This document shows positions 24,978-33,952 of a stretch of DNA of 44,011 nt, in pieces. Position numbers and translations under genes: made by a program. This stretch comes from UBA11540 sp045536425 (GTDB lineage: Bacteria; Bacillota; Clostridia; Oscillospirales; Ruminococcaceae): contig JAZSNN010000029.1 of NCBI GenBank assembly GCA_045536425.1, positions 1 to 44,011 of the forward strand. The letters are read 5' to 3'. The notes under the pieces were generated by a model, which saw only the letters and a list, made by a program, of their open reading frames with translations, did no database searches and was not told the origin of the DNA. Numbering within the stretch: the stretch's first letter is position 1; each line of letters starts with the position of its first letter.

Positions 24978-25423
24978 CGATACTTATTGATGCAGACGCG
25001 TGTCCCGTCACAAAACTCGCTACAGAGATAGCGAAAAAACACGGCATCCCCGTCAAAATTCTCTGCGACACGAACCATATAATGACCTCTGACTATGCCG
25101 AGGTTGAAACGGTGAGCGCGGGAGCGGACGCGGTAGATTTTCGTATTGCAAACCTCTGCAAAAAAGGCGACGTGGTGGTGACACAGGACTACGGAGTGGC
25201 GGCAATGACGCTTTCAAAGGGTGCATTTGCCATCCACCAAAGCGGAATGATTTACGATAACGAGAATATAGATAGACTGCTTTTCCAACGCTTTTTGACA
25301 AAGGAAATTCGTCGCTCTTCTTCAAAAAACCACCTCAAAGGCCCGAAAAAACGCACGGGCGAGGACGACAAAATTTTTGCACAAAACTTCGAAAAACTCC
25401 TCTTGAAAGGGATGACAAAATGA
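24974..25423 (+). CDS. YaiI/UPF0178 family protein
   Basis: A 149-residue protein with a PIN-like acidic core: IDADACPV at the N-terminus, a GADAVDFRIANLCKKGDVVVTQDYG-type centre and ALSKG-like AMTLSKGAFAI. The conserved Asp residues suggest a metal-dependent nuclease fold, but activity is not established for the family. The C-terminal third is basic, with the conserved RFL-KEIRR and G-x-RTGEDD-FA patterns. Confidence 0.88.
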   Translation: MTILIDADACPVTKLATEIAKKHGIPVKILCDTNHIMTSDYAEVETVSAGADAVDFRIANLCKKGDVVVTQDYGVAAMTLSKGAFAIHQSGMIYDNENIDRLLFQRFLTKEIRRSSSKNHLKGPKKRTGEDDKIFAQNFEKLLLKGMTK

Positions 25424-26103
25424 TAGGAATAATCGGTGCTATGGACGTGGAGCTCGACATGCTGAAATCGGCTCTCACCGATAGACAAGAAAAAAATATC
25501 AGCAATATCGACTTTGTAAGCGGTAAACTTTCGGGCAAGGAAGTCGTAATCGCAAAATGCGGAATCGGCAAGGTCTTTGCCGCTATCTGCGCACAGACTA
25601 TGATTTTGGAATATGCTCCCGAATGCATAATAAATACAGGTGTCGCAGGAGCGCTAAAAAGCGGAATCTCCGTCGGTGACGTTGTGATTTCACTGAATGC
25701 CGTACAACACGATATGGATACCTCCGCCCTCGGCGACCCGAAAGGGCTCGTTTCGGGCATAAACGTGATAAACTTCCCTGCGGATAAAAAACTCGTTTCT
25801 ACAATGCAGATGGCGGTTGAGGAACAAGGGATAAAAGCCTTTATCGGCAATGTCGCATCGGGCGATAAGTTTGTCCACGAGGCAGAAGAAAAGGCGAAAA
25901 TCGCCGAAGAGTTCGACGCCTTCGCTTGCGAAATGGAAGGTGCCGCAATAGCACACACCTGCTATGTAAACAGAACCCCATTTGTCGTGGTAAGAGCTAT
26001 CTCCGATAGCATCGACGGCGGCGCAGCAGATTATATGACCTTCGTTAAGTCTGCCGCAAAAACCTCCGCAAACACCGTCATCTCCGCAATCGAGAAACTG
26101 TAA
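25420..26103 (+). CDS. mtnN: 5'-methylthioadenosine/S-adenosylhomocysteine nucleosidase
   Basis: A 227-residue nucleosidase that cleaves adenine from methylthioadenosine and S-adenosylhomocysteine, recycling the by-products of SAM use. Visible are the N-terminal IIGAMDVELDML with catalytic-site Glu11, the glycine-rich NTGVAGAL, the CEMEGAAIAH ribose-binding Glu and the general-acid Asp in RAISDSIDG. It is the last gene of the metG operon; linkage to metG is logical since both handle methionine metabolism. Confidence 0.94.
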   Translation: MIGIIGAMDVELDMLKSALTDRQEKNISNIDFVSGKLSGKEVVIAKCGIGKVFAAICAQTMILEYAPECIINTGVAGALKSGISVGDVVISLNAVQHDMDTSALGDPKGLVSGINVINFPADKKLVSTMQMAVEEQGIKAFIGNVASGDKFVHEAEEKAKIAEEFDAFACEMEGAAIAHTCYVNRTPFVVVRAISDSIDGGAADYMTFVKSAAKTSANTVISAIEKL

Positions 26104-26106
26104 AGG

Positions 26107-26134
26107 AAGAGGGCTTGAAAAAGCCCTCTTTTTT
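26107..26134 (+). terminator. Terminator of the metG-mtnN operon
   Basis: AAGAGGGCTT and AAGCCCTCTT form a 10-bp stem on a GAAA tetraloop, followed by T residues. Confidence 0.92.
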
Positions 26135-26158
26135 ATTGCCGTTTTACAAAAATAACTG

Positions 26159-26187
26159 TTGAGAAAATAAAGCTTTTATGTTATACT
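26159..26187 (+). promoter_or_regulatory. Promoter of the ruvCAB region
   Basis: TTGAGA (26159-26164), a 17-base spacer and TATACT (26182-26187). No LexA-like box was recognised near it. Confidence 0.65.
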
Positions 26188-26226
26188 ATTCTAAATAGGT
26201 GCGTGGAAAAGAAGGCGACGGGAAAA

Positions 26227-26727
26227 ATGATAATTTTAGGTATTGACCCTGGCTACGCAATAGTCGGTTGGGGAGTAGTAGAATACAACAATACAAAATT
26301 CAAACCCATTGCCTACGGGGCGGTAACGACCCCTGCGGGAATGGACTTTTCCGACCGTCTTGAACGCATTTACGACGAGATTTCTTTGATAATCGCAAAG
26401 TACAAACCCGAAGCCGTTGCGGTCGAGGAGCTTTTCTTCACCAACAACCAAAAAACCGCCATTGCGGTCGGTCAGGCGAGGGGAGTAATACTTCTTGCGG
26501 CAAAGAAAGCGGGAATTGAATTCAACGAGTACACGCCCTTGCAGGTGAAACAGTCGGTGGTAGGCTACGGCAGAGCCGAGAAAAAGCAGGTTATGGAGAT
26601 GACCAAGATTCTCTTGGGTCTTGAAAAAGTTCCGAAACCCGACGATACCGCCGATGCACTCGCTCTTGCAATATGCCACGCACATAGCGCAGGGTCGTTG
26701 TACAGTAAACTTAAACTGAAAGGATAA
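26227..26727 (+). CDS. ruvC: Holliday junction resolvase RuvC
   Basis: A 166-residue endonuclease that cuts Holliday junctions symmetrically. The catalytic acids are visible: Asp7 (GIDPG), a Glu at 67-68 (VEELFF), and Asp140/Asp143 of PDDTADALA. The ATG at 26227 gives the usual N-terminus; an in-frame GTG at 26203 would add eight residues with no family counterpart. It is followed at once by ruvA and ruvB, so the whole branch-migration/resolution complex is encoded together. Confidence 0.96.
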   Translation: MIILGIDPGYAIVGWGVVEYNNTKFKPIAYGAVTTPAGMDFSDRLERIYDEISLIIAKYKPEAVAVEELFFTNNQKTAIAVGQARGVILLAAKKAGIEFNEYTPLQVKQSVVGYGRAEKKQVMEMTKILLGLEKVPKPDDTADALALAICHAHSAGSLYSKLKLKG

Positions 26728-26733
26728 AAACCT

Positions 26734-27336
26734 ATGCTTTACAGCCTTCGAGGAAAACTTATCCATAAAGAAAATACGCTTTTCGCAGTTGAATGTGGCG
26801 GAGTGGGATATAAATGCTTTTCCACAATGACCACTATCTCAAAGCTTCCACAGAAGAACGAAGAGGTTTTTGTATACACCCACCTCAACGTTCGTGAGGA
26901 TGCTATGGATTTATACGGTTTTTACGAAATCGGTGAGCTCAACTGCTTCAAGCAGCTCATCTCGGTTTCAGGCATAGGACCAAAAGGTGCTCTTGCGATT
27001 CTTTCCGCAATGACACCCGAAACCTTTGCTCTCTGCGTTGCAAGTAACGATGTAAAGGCGCTAACAAAGGTTTCAGGCATCGGTGCAAAGACCGCACAGA
27101 GAGTTGTCCTAGAGCTCAAAGACAAGATAAAGGACAGCGATGTGGTGGACGGCTTCAAAAAACAAAGCCCCGTAATGCCCGCATCGAGTCCCAATATGGC
27201 AGAGGCGGTTTCCGCACTAGTTGTACTTGGCTATTCAAACACCGAAGCGGTATCTGCACTTTCTGAGTGTAGCCCTGATGATTCGGTTGAAAATATGATT
27301 CGCGTCGGACTTAAAAATCTCGCTAAAAAGCGATAG
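26734..27336 (+). CDS. ruvA: Holliday junction DNA helicase subunit RuvA
   Basis: A 200-residue protein that binds the four-way junction as a tetramer and loads RuvB. An N-terminal OB fold (MLYSLRGKLIHK onward) is followed by two helix-hairpin-helix motifs (SVSGIGPKGALAIL and KVSGIGAKTAQRVV). A C-terminal UBA-like domain (about 150-200) contacts RuvB. AAAGGA precedes the ATG seven bases after ruvC. Confidence 0.96.
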   Translation: MLYSLRGKLIHKENTLFAVECGGVGYKCFSTMTTISKLPQKNEEVFVYTHLNVREDAMDLYGFYEIGELNCFKQLISVSGIGPKGALAILSAMTPETFALCVASNDVKALTKVSGIGAKTAQRVVLELKDKIKDSDVVDGFKKQSPVMPASSPNMAEAVSALVVLGYSNTEAVSALSECSPDDSVENMIRVGLKNLAKKR

Positions 27337-27346
27337 GAGGTAGAAG

Positions 27347-28387
27347 ATGGACGATTTTGAAATGGATTTTGAAAACCGAATAGTCACATCTGAATACTCT
27401 CCTGAGGACAGCGAGGTCGAAACCTCACTCAGACCGAGGACGATGGCGGACTATATCGGTCAAGAAAAAGCCAAAGAAAACCTTGCAGTGTACATAGAAG
27501 CCGCAAAGGGTAGAGGCGAAGCCCTCGACCATGTGCTTTTGTACGGCCCTCCCGGTTTGGGTAAAACCACCCTTGCAGGAGTTATTGCAAACGAAATGAA
27601 CGTCAATATCCGCATCACCTCGGGTCCCGCAATTGAAAAACCCGGTGATTTGGCGGCACTGCTTACTAATCTAAACGAAAACGACATACTATTTATAGAT
27701 GAGATACACCGTCTTTCAAGAAGCGTTGAAGAGGTTTTATATCCCGCAATGGAGGACTATGCCCTTGATATCATTATCGGCAAAGGCCCGTCTGCAAGGT
27801 CGATAAGAATTGACCTGCAGAGGTTCACCCTCGTCGGTGCAACTACAAGAGCGGGTCAGCTTTCCGCGCCGCTTCGTGATAGATTTGGCGTAATCTCCCG
27901 CCTCGAGCTCTATACCCACAACGAACTCTGTGACATCATCACAAGAAGTGCGAGAATTTTGGGTATTGAGTGTGAGCACGACGGCGCTATGGAACTTGCA
28001 AAACGCTCTCGCGGAACGCCGAGAATTGCAAACCGCCTTTTGAAAAGAACCCGCGACTTTGCACAGGTTATGGGCAACGGAACAATCACAAAAGAAATTG
28101 CATCCACCGCACTCGACAGAATGGAAATCGACGAACTCGGACTTGATATGGTCGACCGCAGAATGCTTTTGACCATCATCAGAAACTACAAGGGCGGACC
28201 TGTCGGACTCGAAACTCTCGCCGCGGCAATCGGCGAGGAGTCGGTAACACTCGAGGATGTATATGAGCCATACTTGATGCAAATCGGCTTTTTGAGCAGA
28301 ACACCGCGAGGACGCTGTGTAACAGCTCTGGCGTATAAACACCTCGGGATAACACTCGACGCAGGCGACCAATTGACAATTGAGTAA
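27347..28387 (+). CDS. ruvB: Holliday junction branch-migration ATPase RuvB
   Basis: A 346-residue AAA+ motor. The Walker A motif GPPGLGKT is at 67-74, Walker B is FIDEIH, sensor 1 lies in LVGATTRAG, and the arginine-finger region is in PLRDRFG. The C-terminal winged helix (from about 260, GGPVGLETLAA) contacts DNA. AGGAGG lies ahead of the ATG. It starts ten bases after ruvA. Confidence 0.97.
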   Translation: MDDFEMDFENRIVTSEYSPEDSEVETSLRPRTMADYIGQEKAKENLAVYIEAAKGRGEALDHVLLYGPPGLGKTTLAGVIANEMNVNIRITSGPAIEKPGDLAALLTNLNENDILFIDEIHRLSRSVEEVLYPAMEDYALDIIIGKGPSARSIRIDLQRFTLVGATTRAGQLSAPLRDRFGVISRLELYTHNELCDIITRSARILGIECEHDGAMELAKRSRGTPRIANRLLKRTRDFAQVMGNGTITKEIASTALDRMEIDELGLDMVDRRMLLTIIRNYKGGPVGLETLAAAIGEESVTLEDVYEPYLMQIGFLSRTPRGRCVTALAYKHLGITLDAGDQLTIE

Positions 28388-28419
28388 CAACACATTTTTT
28401 TAGCAGGGGGAACTAAAAA

Positions 28420-29769
28420 ATGGCAAGAATTTTTGGAACAGATGGTGCGCGCGGAATCGCAAACACCGAACTGAGTTGCGAACTCGCAATGGACATCGGC
28501 AGAGCTGCCGCTTGTGTACTTGCAAAAGCCGCAAACCACAAACCGAAGTTTGTAATCGGTAAAGATACGAGAATATCTTCAGATATGCTGGAGTCTGCAC
28601 TCACAGCAGGACTTATCTCCGTCGGTGCAGATGTGCTGATACTTTCAACAGTGCCCACACCTGCAGTAGCGTATCTTGTAAAACGATATAACGCAGATGC
28701 AGGAATTATGATTTCCGCATCCCACAATCCTGCTGAATACAACGGTATAAAGCTTTTTGACGGCAACGGCTACAAGCTTCCCGATGAGCTCGAGAACGAA
28801 ATTGAGGCGCTTATCCTCGATAACCGCGAGGCAATCCCCGTAAAAATCGGCGGTGAGCTCGGCAGAGTTGAAAGATGCAAAACTGCAGTAAAGGACTACA
28901 CCGACTACGTTGCATCAACAGTAGGCAATATGGACCTTTCAGGAATGCGTGTGCTGTTTGATTGTTCCAACGGAAGCTCCTCGACAACTGCAAGAGAGCT
29001 CTTTACCCGTTTTGGTGCAGAGTGTGAATTTATAAGCGACACCCCCGATGGAATAAACATCAACCTTGACTGCGGTTCTACCCATATGGAAAGACTGCAG
29101 GAGATGACAAAGGCGGGAAAATTTGATATCGGCTTTGCCTTTGACGGTGACGCGGACAGATGCCTTGCAGTAGACGAAAACGGAGACCTTATCGACGGTG
29201 ACAAGATTATCGCGATTTTCTCGAAGTACCTCAAAGAGCAGGGAAGACTCAAAAAGGACACCGCAGTTGTCACCGTTATGACAAATATCGGCTTCAAAAA
29301 ATTTGCCGCAGAAAACGGCATCAACGTCGCTCTCACGAAGGTCGGTGACCGCTATGTTCTCGAAAAAATGCTCAAGAAAGGCTACAACATCGGCGGCGAA
29401 CAGTCGGGTCATATTATCTTCCTCGACTACGCGACAACCGGCGACGGACAGATGACAGCAATTTGGCTGCTCAAAATTCTCTCCGAAACCAAGAAAAGCG
29501 CAAAAGAACTTGCATCTGTTATGGACGTATTCCCGCAGGTGCTTGTAAATGTCAGAGTTGAAAACTCCAAAAAGAGCATCATCGACACCGACGCGGAGAT
29601 TAAAGCTGAAATAAACCGTTGCGCTGAGATTCTTGGAACAAACGGCAGAGTATTGATAAGAGCATCCGGTACTGAACCCCTTGTTCGTGTAATGCTCGAA
29701 GGACAGAATGTAGACGAAATTCAAAAAATGGCAGATAAAATTGCCAGCACAATAAAGGAAAAACTATGA
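28420..29769 (+). CDS. glmM: Phosphoglucosamine mutase
   Basis: A 449-residue mutase that converts glucosamine-6-phosphate to glucosamine-1-phosphate for UDP-GlcNAc and peptidoglycan synthesis. The phosphoserine loop ISASHNP has Ser101, the metal-binding loop is DGDADR, the sugar-binding loop GGEQSGH, and the phosphate-binding segment RASGTEP is near the C-terminus. The length is typical. AGGGGGAA precedes the ATG, 32 bases after ruvB. It overlaps the next gene by ATGA. Confidence 0.96.
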   Translation: MARIFGTDGARGIANTELSCELAMDIGRAAACVLAKAANHKPKFVIGKDTRISSDMLESALTAGLISVGADVLILSTVPTPAVAYLVKRYNADAGIMISASHNPAEYNGIKLFDGNGYKLPDELENEIEALILDNREAIPVKIGGELGRVERCKTAVKDYTDYVASTVGNMDLSGMRVLFDCSNGSSSTTARELFTRFGAECEFISDTPDGININLDCGSTHMERLQEMTKAGKFDIGFAFDGDADRCLAVDENGDLIDGDKIIAIFSKYLKEQGRLKKDTAVVTVMTNIGFKKFAAENGINVALTKVGDRYVLEKMLKKGYNIGGEQSGHIIFLDYATTGDGQMTAIWLLKILSETKKSAKELASVMDVFPQVLVNVRVENSKKSIIDTDAEIKAEINRCAEILGTNGRVLIRASGTEPLVRVMLEGQNVDEIQKMADKIASTIKEKL

Positions 29770-30641
29770 GAATTGCACAGAACTGGAAAGACTATAAGAT
29801 AATCGACACCTCAAGCGGCGAGAAACTCGAAACTTGGGGCGGTGTCATGTTGATTCGACCCGACCCGCAGGTTATCTGGAACACTCCCCGCGACAATAAT
29901 CTTTGGGGTAATGCCGACGGTCATTATCTCCGTTCCTCTTCGGGTGGCGGAAGATGGGACGATGAGCGGATAACCCAAAGAGAGTGGAAGATATCTTATG
30001 GCGACCTTAGGTTCTGCATTCGTCCCACGGGCTTTAAACATACGGGACTTTTTCCCGAACAAGCGGTAAACTGGGACTATATGCGTCAGCTTATTGAAAA
30101 CAGCGAAAAACCCGCAAATGAACTTAATATTCTAAATCTTTTTGCATATACGGGCGGTGCAACACTCGCTTGTGCCGCTGCGGGAGCAAATGTCTGCCAC
30201 GTTGATGCTTCAAAGGGTATGGTTGCTTGGGCGAGAGATAACGCAAGAGCATCAAACCTCGAGGACAGACCGATTAGATGGATTGTAGACGATTGTAAAA
30301 AATTTGTCGAGCGCGAAATCCGCAGAGGCAGAAAATATGACGGAATCATAATGGACCCGCCCTCATACGGACGAGGCCCTTCGGGAGAGATGTGGCGACT
30401 TGAAGACAATATCTATGATTTTGTCGAGCTCTGCACACAGATTTTGAGCGACAAACCGCTCTTTTTCCTACTAAATTCCTACACAACGGGACTTTCTCCG
30501 TCGGTTATGGCATACCTCTTGTCGAGTACAGTCGGCAAAAAATTTGACGCTGACATTACCGCAGACGAGATAGGACTTCCTGTCGAAAGCTCGTCGGTCG
30601 CGCTTCCTTGCGGCTCGACGGCAATAGCAACTTTCAGATAG
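29766..30641 (+). CDS. RlmI/RlmK-like SAM-dependent methyltransferase
   Basis: A 291-residue class I methyltransferase. SAM-binding motif I is NLFAYTGGA (124-132), an acidic residue at VDASKG ends the second strand, and DPPSYGRG (197-204) is the motif IV of RNA and protein base methyltransferases. The N-terminus is a short beta-rich domain; the PUA domain of RlmI is absent. rRNA is the likely substrate by family, but base and position are unknown. It overlaps glmM by ATGA. Confidence 0.83.
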   Translation: MRIAQNWKDYKIIDTSSGEKLETWGGVMLIRPDPQVIWNTPRDNNLWGNADGHYLRSSSGGGRWDDERITQREWKISYGDLRFCIRPTGFKHTGLFPEQAVNWDYMRQLIENSEKPANELNILNLFAYTGGATLACAAAGANVCHVDASKGMVAWARDNARASNLEDRPIRWIVDDCKKFVEREIRRGRKYDGIIMDPPSYGRGPSGEMWRLEDNIYDFVELCTQILSDKPLFFLLNSYTTGLSPSVMAYLLSSTVGKKFDADITADEIGLPVESSSVALPCGSTAIATFR

Positions 30642-30656
30642 ATTCGGGTGATAAAT

Positions 30657-31526
30657 TTGCAGGATTTTATTATATCCCTAAAGGACGTTTCCTTCAGCTA
30701 TGAGAGCGAGGAAAGCACAACAGAGGTGCTTCACGACATCTCGCTTGATGTAAAAAAAGGACAGTTTGTCGCAGTGCTTGGACACAACGGCTGTGGTAAA
30801 TCTACCCTTGCAAAGCTTTTTAATGCGGTTTTGGTTCCGCAACAAGGTAAGGTTTTTGTTAAAGGCATCGACACCGCTGACGAGGACAAGCTCCTTGATG
30901 TCCGCAGAAATGTGGGAATGGTGTTCCAAAACCCCGACAATCAGATAGTTGCCTCGGTAGTTGAAGAGGACGTCGCCTTTGCGCTCGAAAACCTTGGCGT
31001 AGAGCCGACAGAAATCCGCCAAAGAGTTGATGATGCACTCAAGGCGGTGGGAATGTATGACTACCGCGAAAGCGCACCGTATCGCCTTTCGGGCGGACAG
31101 AAACAGAGGATAGCAATCGCAGGAACAATAGCTATGCGCCCCGATTGTATCGTGCTTGACGAGCCTACTGCAATGCTCGACCCCCACGGCAGACGAGAGG
31201 TGCTGAAAACCGTCCACGAACTAAACGACAGGTTTGGCATAACCGTAATACTCATAACTCACTATATGGACGAGGCGGCAACCGCCGATAGAGTAATAGT
31301 TATGAACGACGGAAAAATTATATTAGACGACGAGCCCAAAAAGGTTTTCTGGAACGTAAAACTCCTCAAAGACATTGGACTTGACGTTCCACAGAGTACA
31401 GAAATTATCTACGACCTTCGCGAAGAAGGAAAAAGCGTAGAAGGATATACCCTAACGGCAGAGGAATGTGCCGACCAGATTTCACAGCTTTTGGACAAAA
31501 AAGGAGTTATCAAAAAGTGCCTGTAA
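30657..31526 (+). CDS. ecfA1: ECF transporter ATPase EcfA1
   Basis: A 289-residue ABC ATPase of an energy-coupling factor transporter. Walker A is GHNGCGKST (42-50), the signature LSGGQKQR and Walker B IVLDEP. The TTG at 30657 is preferred because GGGTGAT stands a few bases ahead; a GTG at 30648 overlaps that site. EcfA1, EcfA2 and EcfT form the shared motor that pairs with various vitamin-binding S components. No S component is encoded here, as usual for the group II system. Confidence 0.94.
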   Translation: MQDFIISLKDVSFSYESEESTTEVLHDISLDVKKGQFVAVLGHNGCGKSTLAKLFNAVLVPQQGKVFVKGIDTADEDKLLDVRRNVGMVFQNPDNQIVASVVEEDVAFALENLGVEPTEIRQRVDDALKAVGMYDYRESAPYRLSGGQKQRIAIAGTIAMRPDCIVLDEPTAMLDPHGRREVLKTVHELNDRFGITVILITHYMDEAATADRVIVMNDGKIILDDEPKKVFWNVKLLKDIGLDVPQSTEIIYDLREEGKSVEGYTLTAEECADQISQLLDKKGVIKKCL

Positions 31527-32362
31527 TCAAAACTCAAGACCTCAGCTTTGTTTACGGGCAACAAACTGCCTTTGAAAAAGCTGCGGTAAAAAATATAAAT
31601 ATCGAGATAAACAAGGGTGAGTTTATAGGAATTATCGGCCATACAGGTTCGGGTAAATCCACGCTCATCCAGCATTTCAACGGCCTTCTAAAGCCCACCT
31701 CGGGTAAAATCTTCATCGACGATGAAGATATGTGGGCAAACGAAAAGGAAATACGAAAAATCCGCTTTAAAGTGGGGCTCGTTTTCCAGTATCCCGAATA
31801 TCAGCTTTTCGAGGAAACAGTAGCGAAGGACATCGCTTTTGGACCTAAAAATATGGGGCTTTCCGAAGAGGAAATTCGCGAAAGAGTGCTCGAAGCCGCA
31901 AGATTTGTCGGCCTCAAAGAAAAACACCTGCAAAAATCCCCGTTCGAGCTTTCGGGCGGACAAAAACGTCGTGCCGCAATCGCGGGAGTTATCGCGATGA
32001 ATCCCGAGGTGCTGATTCTCGACGAGCCTACCGCAGGGCTCGACCCCAAGGGTAGAGATAAGGTGCTCGGCGAGATAAAGGAATACCACCAAGAAAAGAA
32101 AAACACCGTCCTTCTCGTTTCTCACAGTATGGAGGATATCGCAAAATATGCCTCAAAGGTGCTCGTTATGAATCACGGTGAGGTGGAGATGTTCGACACT
32201 GTGGAAAACGTCTTCTCAAAAGCGGAACGACTTGCCGAGATAGGACTCGATATTCCGCAGATAACCCGAGTGTTTATCGAGCTCAAAAAACGGGGCTATG
32301 ACGTTAATACAGGTATCTACACACTGGAACAAGCAAAAAAAGAACTCGCAAAGTACATCTAA
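31517..32362 (+). CDS. ecfA2: ECF transporter ATPase EcfA2
   Basis: A 281-residue ABC ATPase partner of EcfA1. Walker A is GHTGSGKST (41-49), the signature LSGGQKRR and Walker B LILDEP. The GTG at 31517 has AAGGAG at 31501-31506 and overlaps the end of ecfA1 by ten bases; the frame is open further upstream inside ecfA1 but without a site. The tight overlap fits heterodimer formation. Confidence 0.94.
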   Translation: MPVIKTQDLSFVYGQQTAFEKAAVKNINIEINKGEFIGIIGHTGSGKSTLIQHFNGLLKPTSGKIFIDDEDMWANEKEIRKIRFKVGLVFQYPEYQLFEETVAKDIAFGPKNMGLSEEEIRERVLEAARFVGLKEKHLQKSPFELSGGQKRRAAIAGVIAMNPEVLILDEPTAGLDPKGRDKVLGEIKEYHQEKKNTVLLVSHSMEDIAKYASKVLVMNHGEVEMFDTVENVFSKAERLAEIGLDIPQITRVFIELKKRGYDVNTGIYTLEQAKKELAKYI

Positions 32363-32377
32363 TCGGAGGAATTGCAG

Positions 32378-33193
32378 TTGCTCAAGGATATAACAATAGG
32401 TCAATACTATCCGGGTAAATCGGTTGTTCACAAGCTCGACCCGAGGATAAAAATCATCCTCACCGTGCTTTATATCGTTATGCTCTTTTGCGCCTCCAAC
32501 CCCGTTGGACTTGCAGTTGGTATAATATTTATGTTTTCGTCCTACGCGCTTTCAAAGCTACCCTTTGGAATGATGCTAAAGACGATGAAACCCGTTTTAC
32601 CGATTATAATATTCACCTCTGTTTTAAACATCTTCTTTTTGACAGAGGGAAACGAACTTTTCAAATTTTCCTTTATCACCATCACCGATAAAGGACTCAT
32701 AATGGCTGTGGTAATGTCGATTAGAATACTCTGCCTCATTTCAGGCACAGCACTTCTGACCTATACCACCTCGCCCATAACCCTCACCGACGGAATTGAA
32801 AGACTTTTAAAACCCCTTGCGAAAATCAAATTCCCCGCACACGAAATCGCAATGATGATGACCATTGCGCTGAGGTTTATTCCAACGCTAGTCGAGGAAA
32901 CCGATAAGATAATGAACGCTCAAAAGGCGAGGGGCGCAGACCTTGGTTCAGGCAAATTTATCGACAAGATAAAATCCTTCATCCCGATTTTGATTCCATT
33001 GTTTGTATCGTCCTTCCGACGTGCTGACGAGCTTGCACTCGCAATGGAGTGTAGGTGCTACCACGGCGGAGAGGGCAGAACAAGAATGAAACAGCTCTCG
33101 ATGTCTGCCCGTGATTTTTGGGCTGTTTTGGTTGCAGTTTTGTGCATAGCTGCGGTCATTTTGATAAACGTTTTTGTCCCATCGATAATATGA
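32378..33193 (+). CDS. ecfT: ECF transporter transmembrane subunit EcfT
   Basis: A 271-residue integral membrane subunit that couples the two ATPases to substrate-binding S proteins. It has about five to six helices and the two cytoplasmic Ala/Glu-Arg coupling motifs, visible as KARGAD and MECRCY. The TTG at 32378 is chosen because GGAGGA (32365-32370) lies seven bases ahead; the TTG at 32372 is too close to that site. Confidence 0.93.
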   Translation: MLKDITIGQYYPGKSVVHKLDPRIKIILTVLYIVMLFCASNPVGLAVGIIFMFSSYALSKLPFGMMLKTMKPVLPIIIFTSVLNIFFLTEGNELFKFSFITITDKGLIMAVVMSIRILCLISGTALLTYTTSPITLTDGIERLLKPLAKIKFPAHEIAMMMTIALRFIPTLVEETDKIMNAQKARGADLGSGKFIDKIKSFIPILIPLFVSSFRRADELALAMECRCYHGGEGRTRMKQLSMSARDFWAVLVAVLCIAAVILINVFVPSII

Positions 33194-33206
33194 ATGGAGA
33201 TTTTTG

Positions 33207-33941
33207 ATGCGTAATCTTCTGGTGGAAATTGCATATAACGGAAGCGCATACCACGGCTTTCAGGTGCAGGAAAATGCCCTCACCGTCGAAGAAGTTGTGC
33301 AGGACGCTATCGAGAGAATAGTAGGCAAACGCGAGAGTATTATCGGCTGTTCGCGCACCGACGCGGGTGTTCACGCAAATAGCTATTTTTTCAATATGCA
33401 CACCGAAAACCCCATAGAGTGTGACCGCTTTGTTGCCGCAATGAATCACCACCTGCCACACGATATCGCGGCTGTTTCCTGCAAAGAGGTTTCTGATAAT
33501 TTCCACGCCCGATATGATGCAAAAGAAAAGGAATACGTATATAAAATACTCAACTCCTCGGTCAAAAACCCTTTTATGCACGAGCTTCTTTTTCAGTATA
33601 AATATCCGATAGATGTTAAAAAGCTCGACCGTGCCGCAAAGAGTTTTTTGGGTACACACGACTTTGCCGCCTTTCGAAAAGAAGACACTAAGGAACGTGA
33701 CTCGGTGCGCACGATATATAAAAGCGAGGTTTCTCGTGACGGCGATATCATAACCTTTACCGTCAGCGGAAACGGATTTCTGTATAATATGGTCAGAATA
33801 ATGGTTGGAACTCTTATCGGCGTTGCACAGGGAAAAATCGACGAAAACGAAATCGCTGAGATAATCGAAAGCCGTGATAGAACCCGCGCAGGAGTTACAG
33901 CCCCGCCTTGCGGACTGTATCTCAATAGGGTGGAATACTGA
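33207..33941 (+). CDS. truA: tRNA pseudouridine synthase A
   Basis: A 244-residue enzyme making pseudouridine at positions 38-40 of tRNA anticodon stems. The catalytic Asp52 is in GCSRTDAGVHA. The FHARYDAKEKEYVY segment and the C-terminal NGFLYNMVRIMVG are family hallmarks. GGAGA precedes the ATG by six bases. Its place after ecfA1A2T is the classical Bacillus and Clostridia order. Confidence 0.96.
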   Translation: MRNLLVEIAYNGSAYHGFQVQENALTVEEVVQDAIERIVGKRESIIGCSRTDAGVHANSYFFNMHTENPIECDRFVAAMNHHLPHDIAAVSCKEVSDNFHARYDAKEKEYVYKILNSSVKNPFMHELLFQYKYPIDVKKLDRAAKSFLGTHDFAAFRKEDTKERDSVRTIYKSEVSRDGDIITFTVSGNGFLYNMVRIMVGTLIGVAQGKIDENEIAEIIESRDRTRAGVTAPPCGLYLNRVEY

Positions 33942-33952
33942 GGTGAAAAAAA

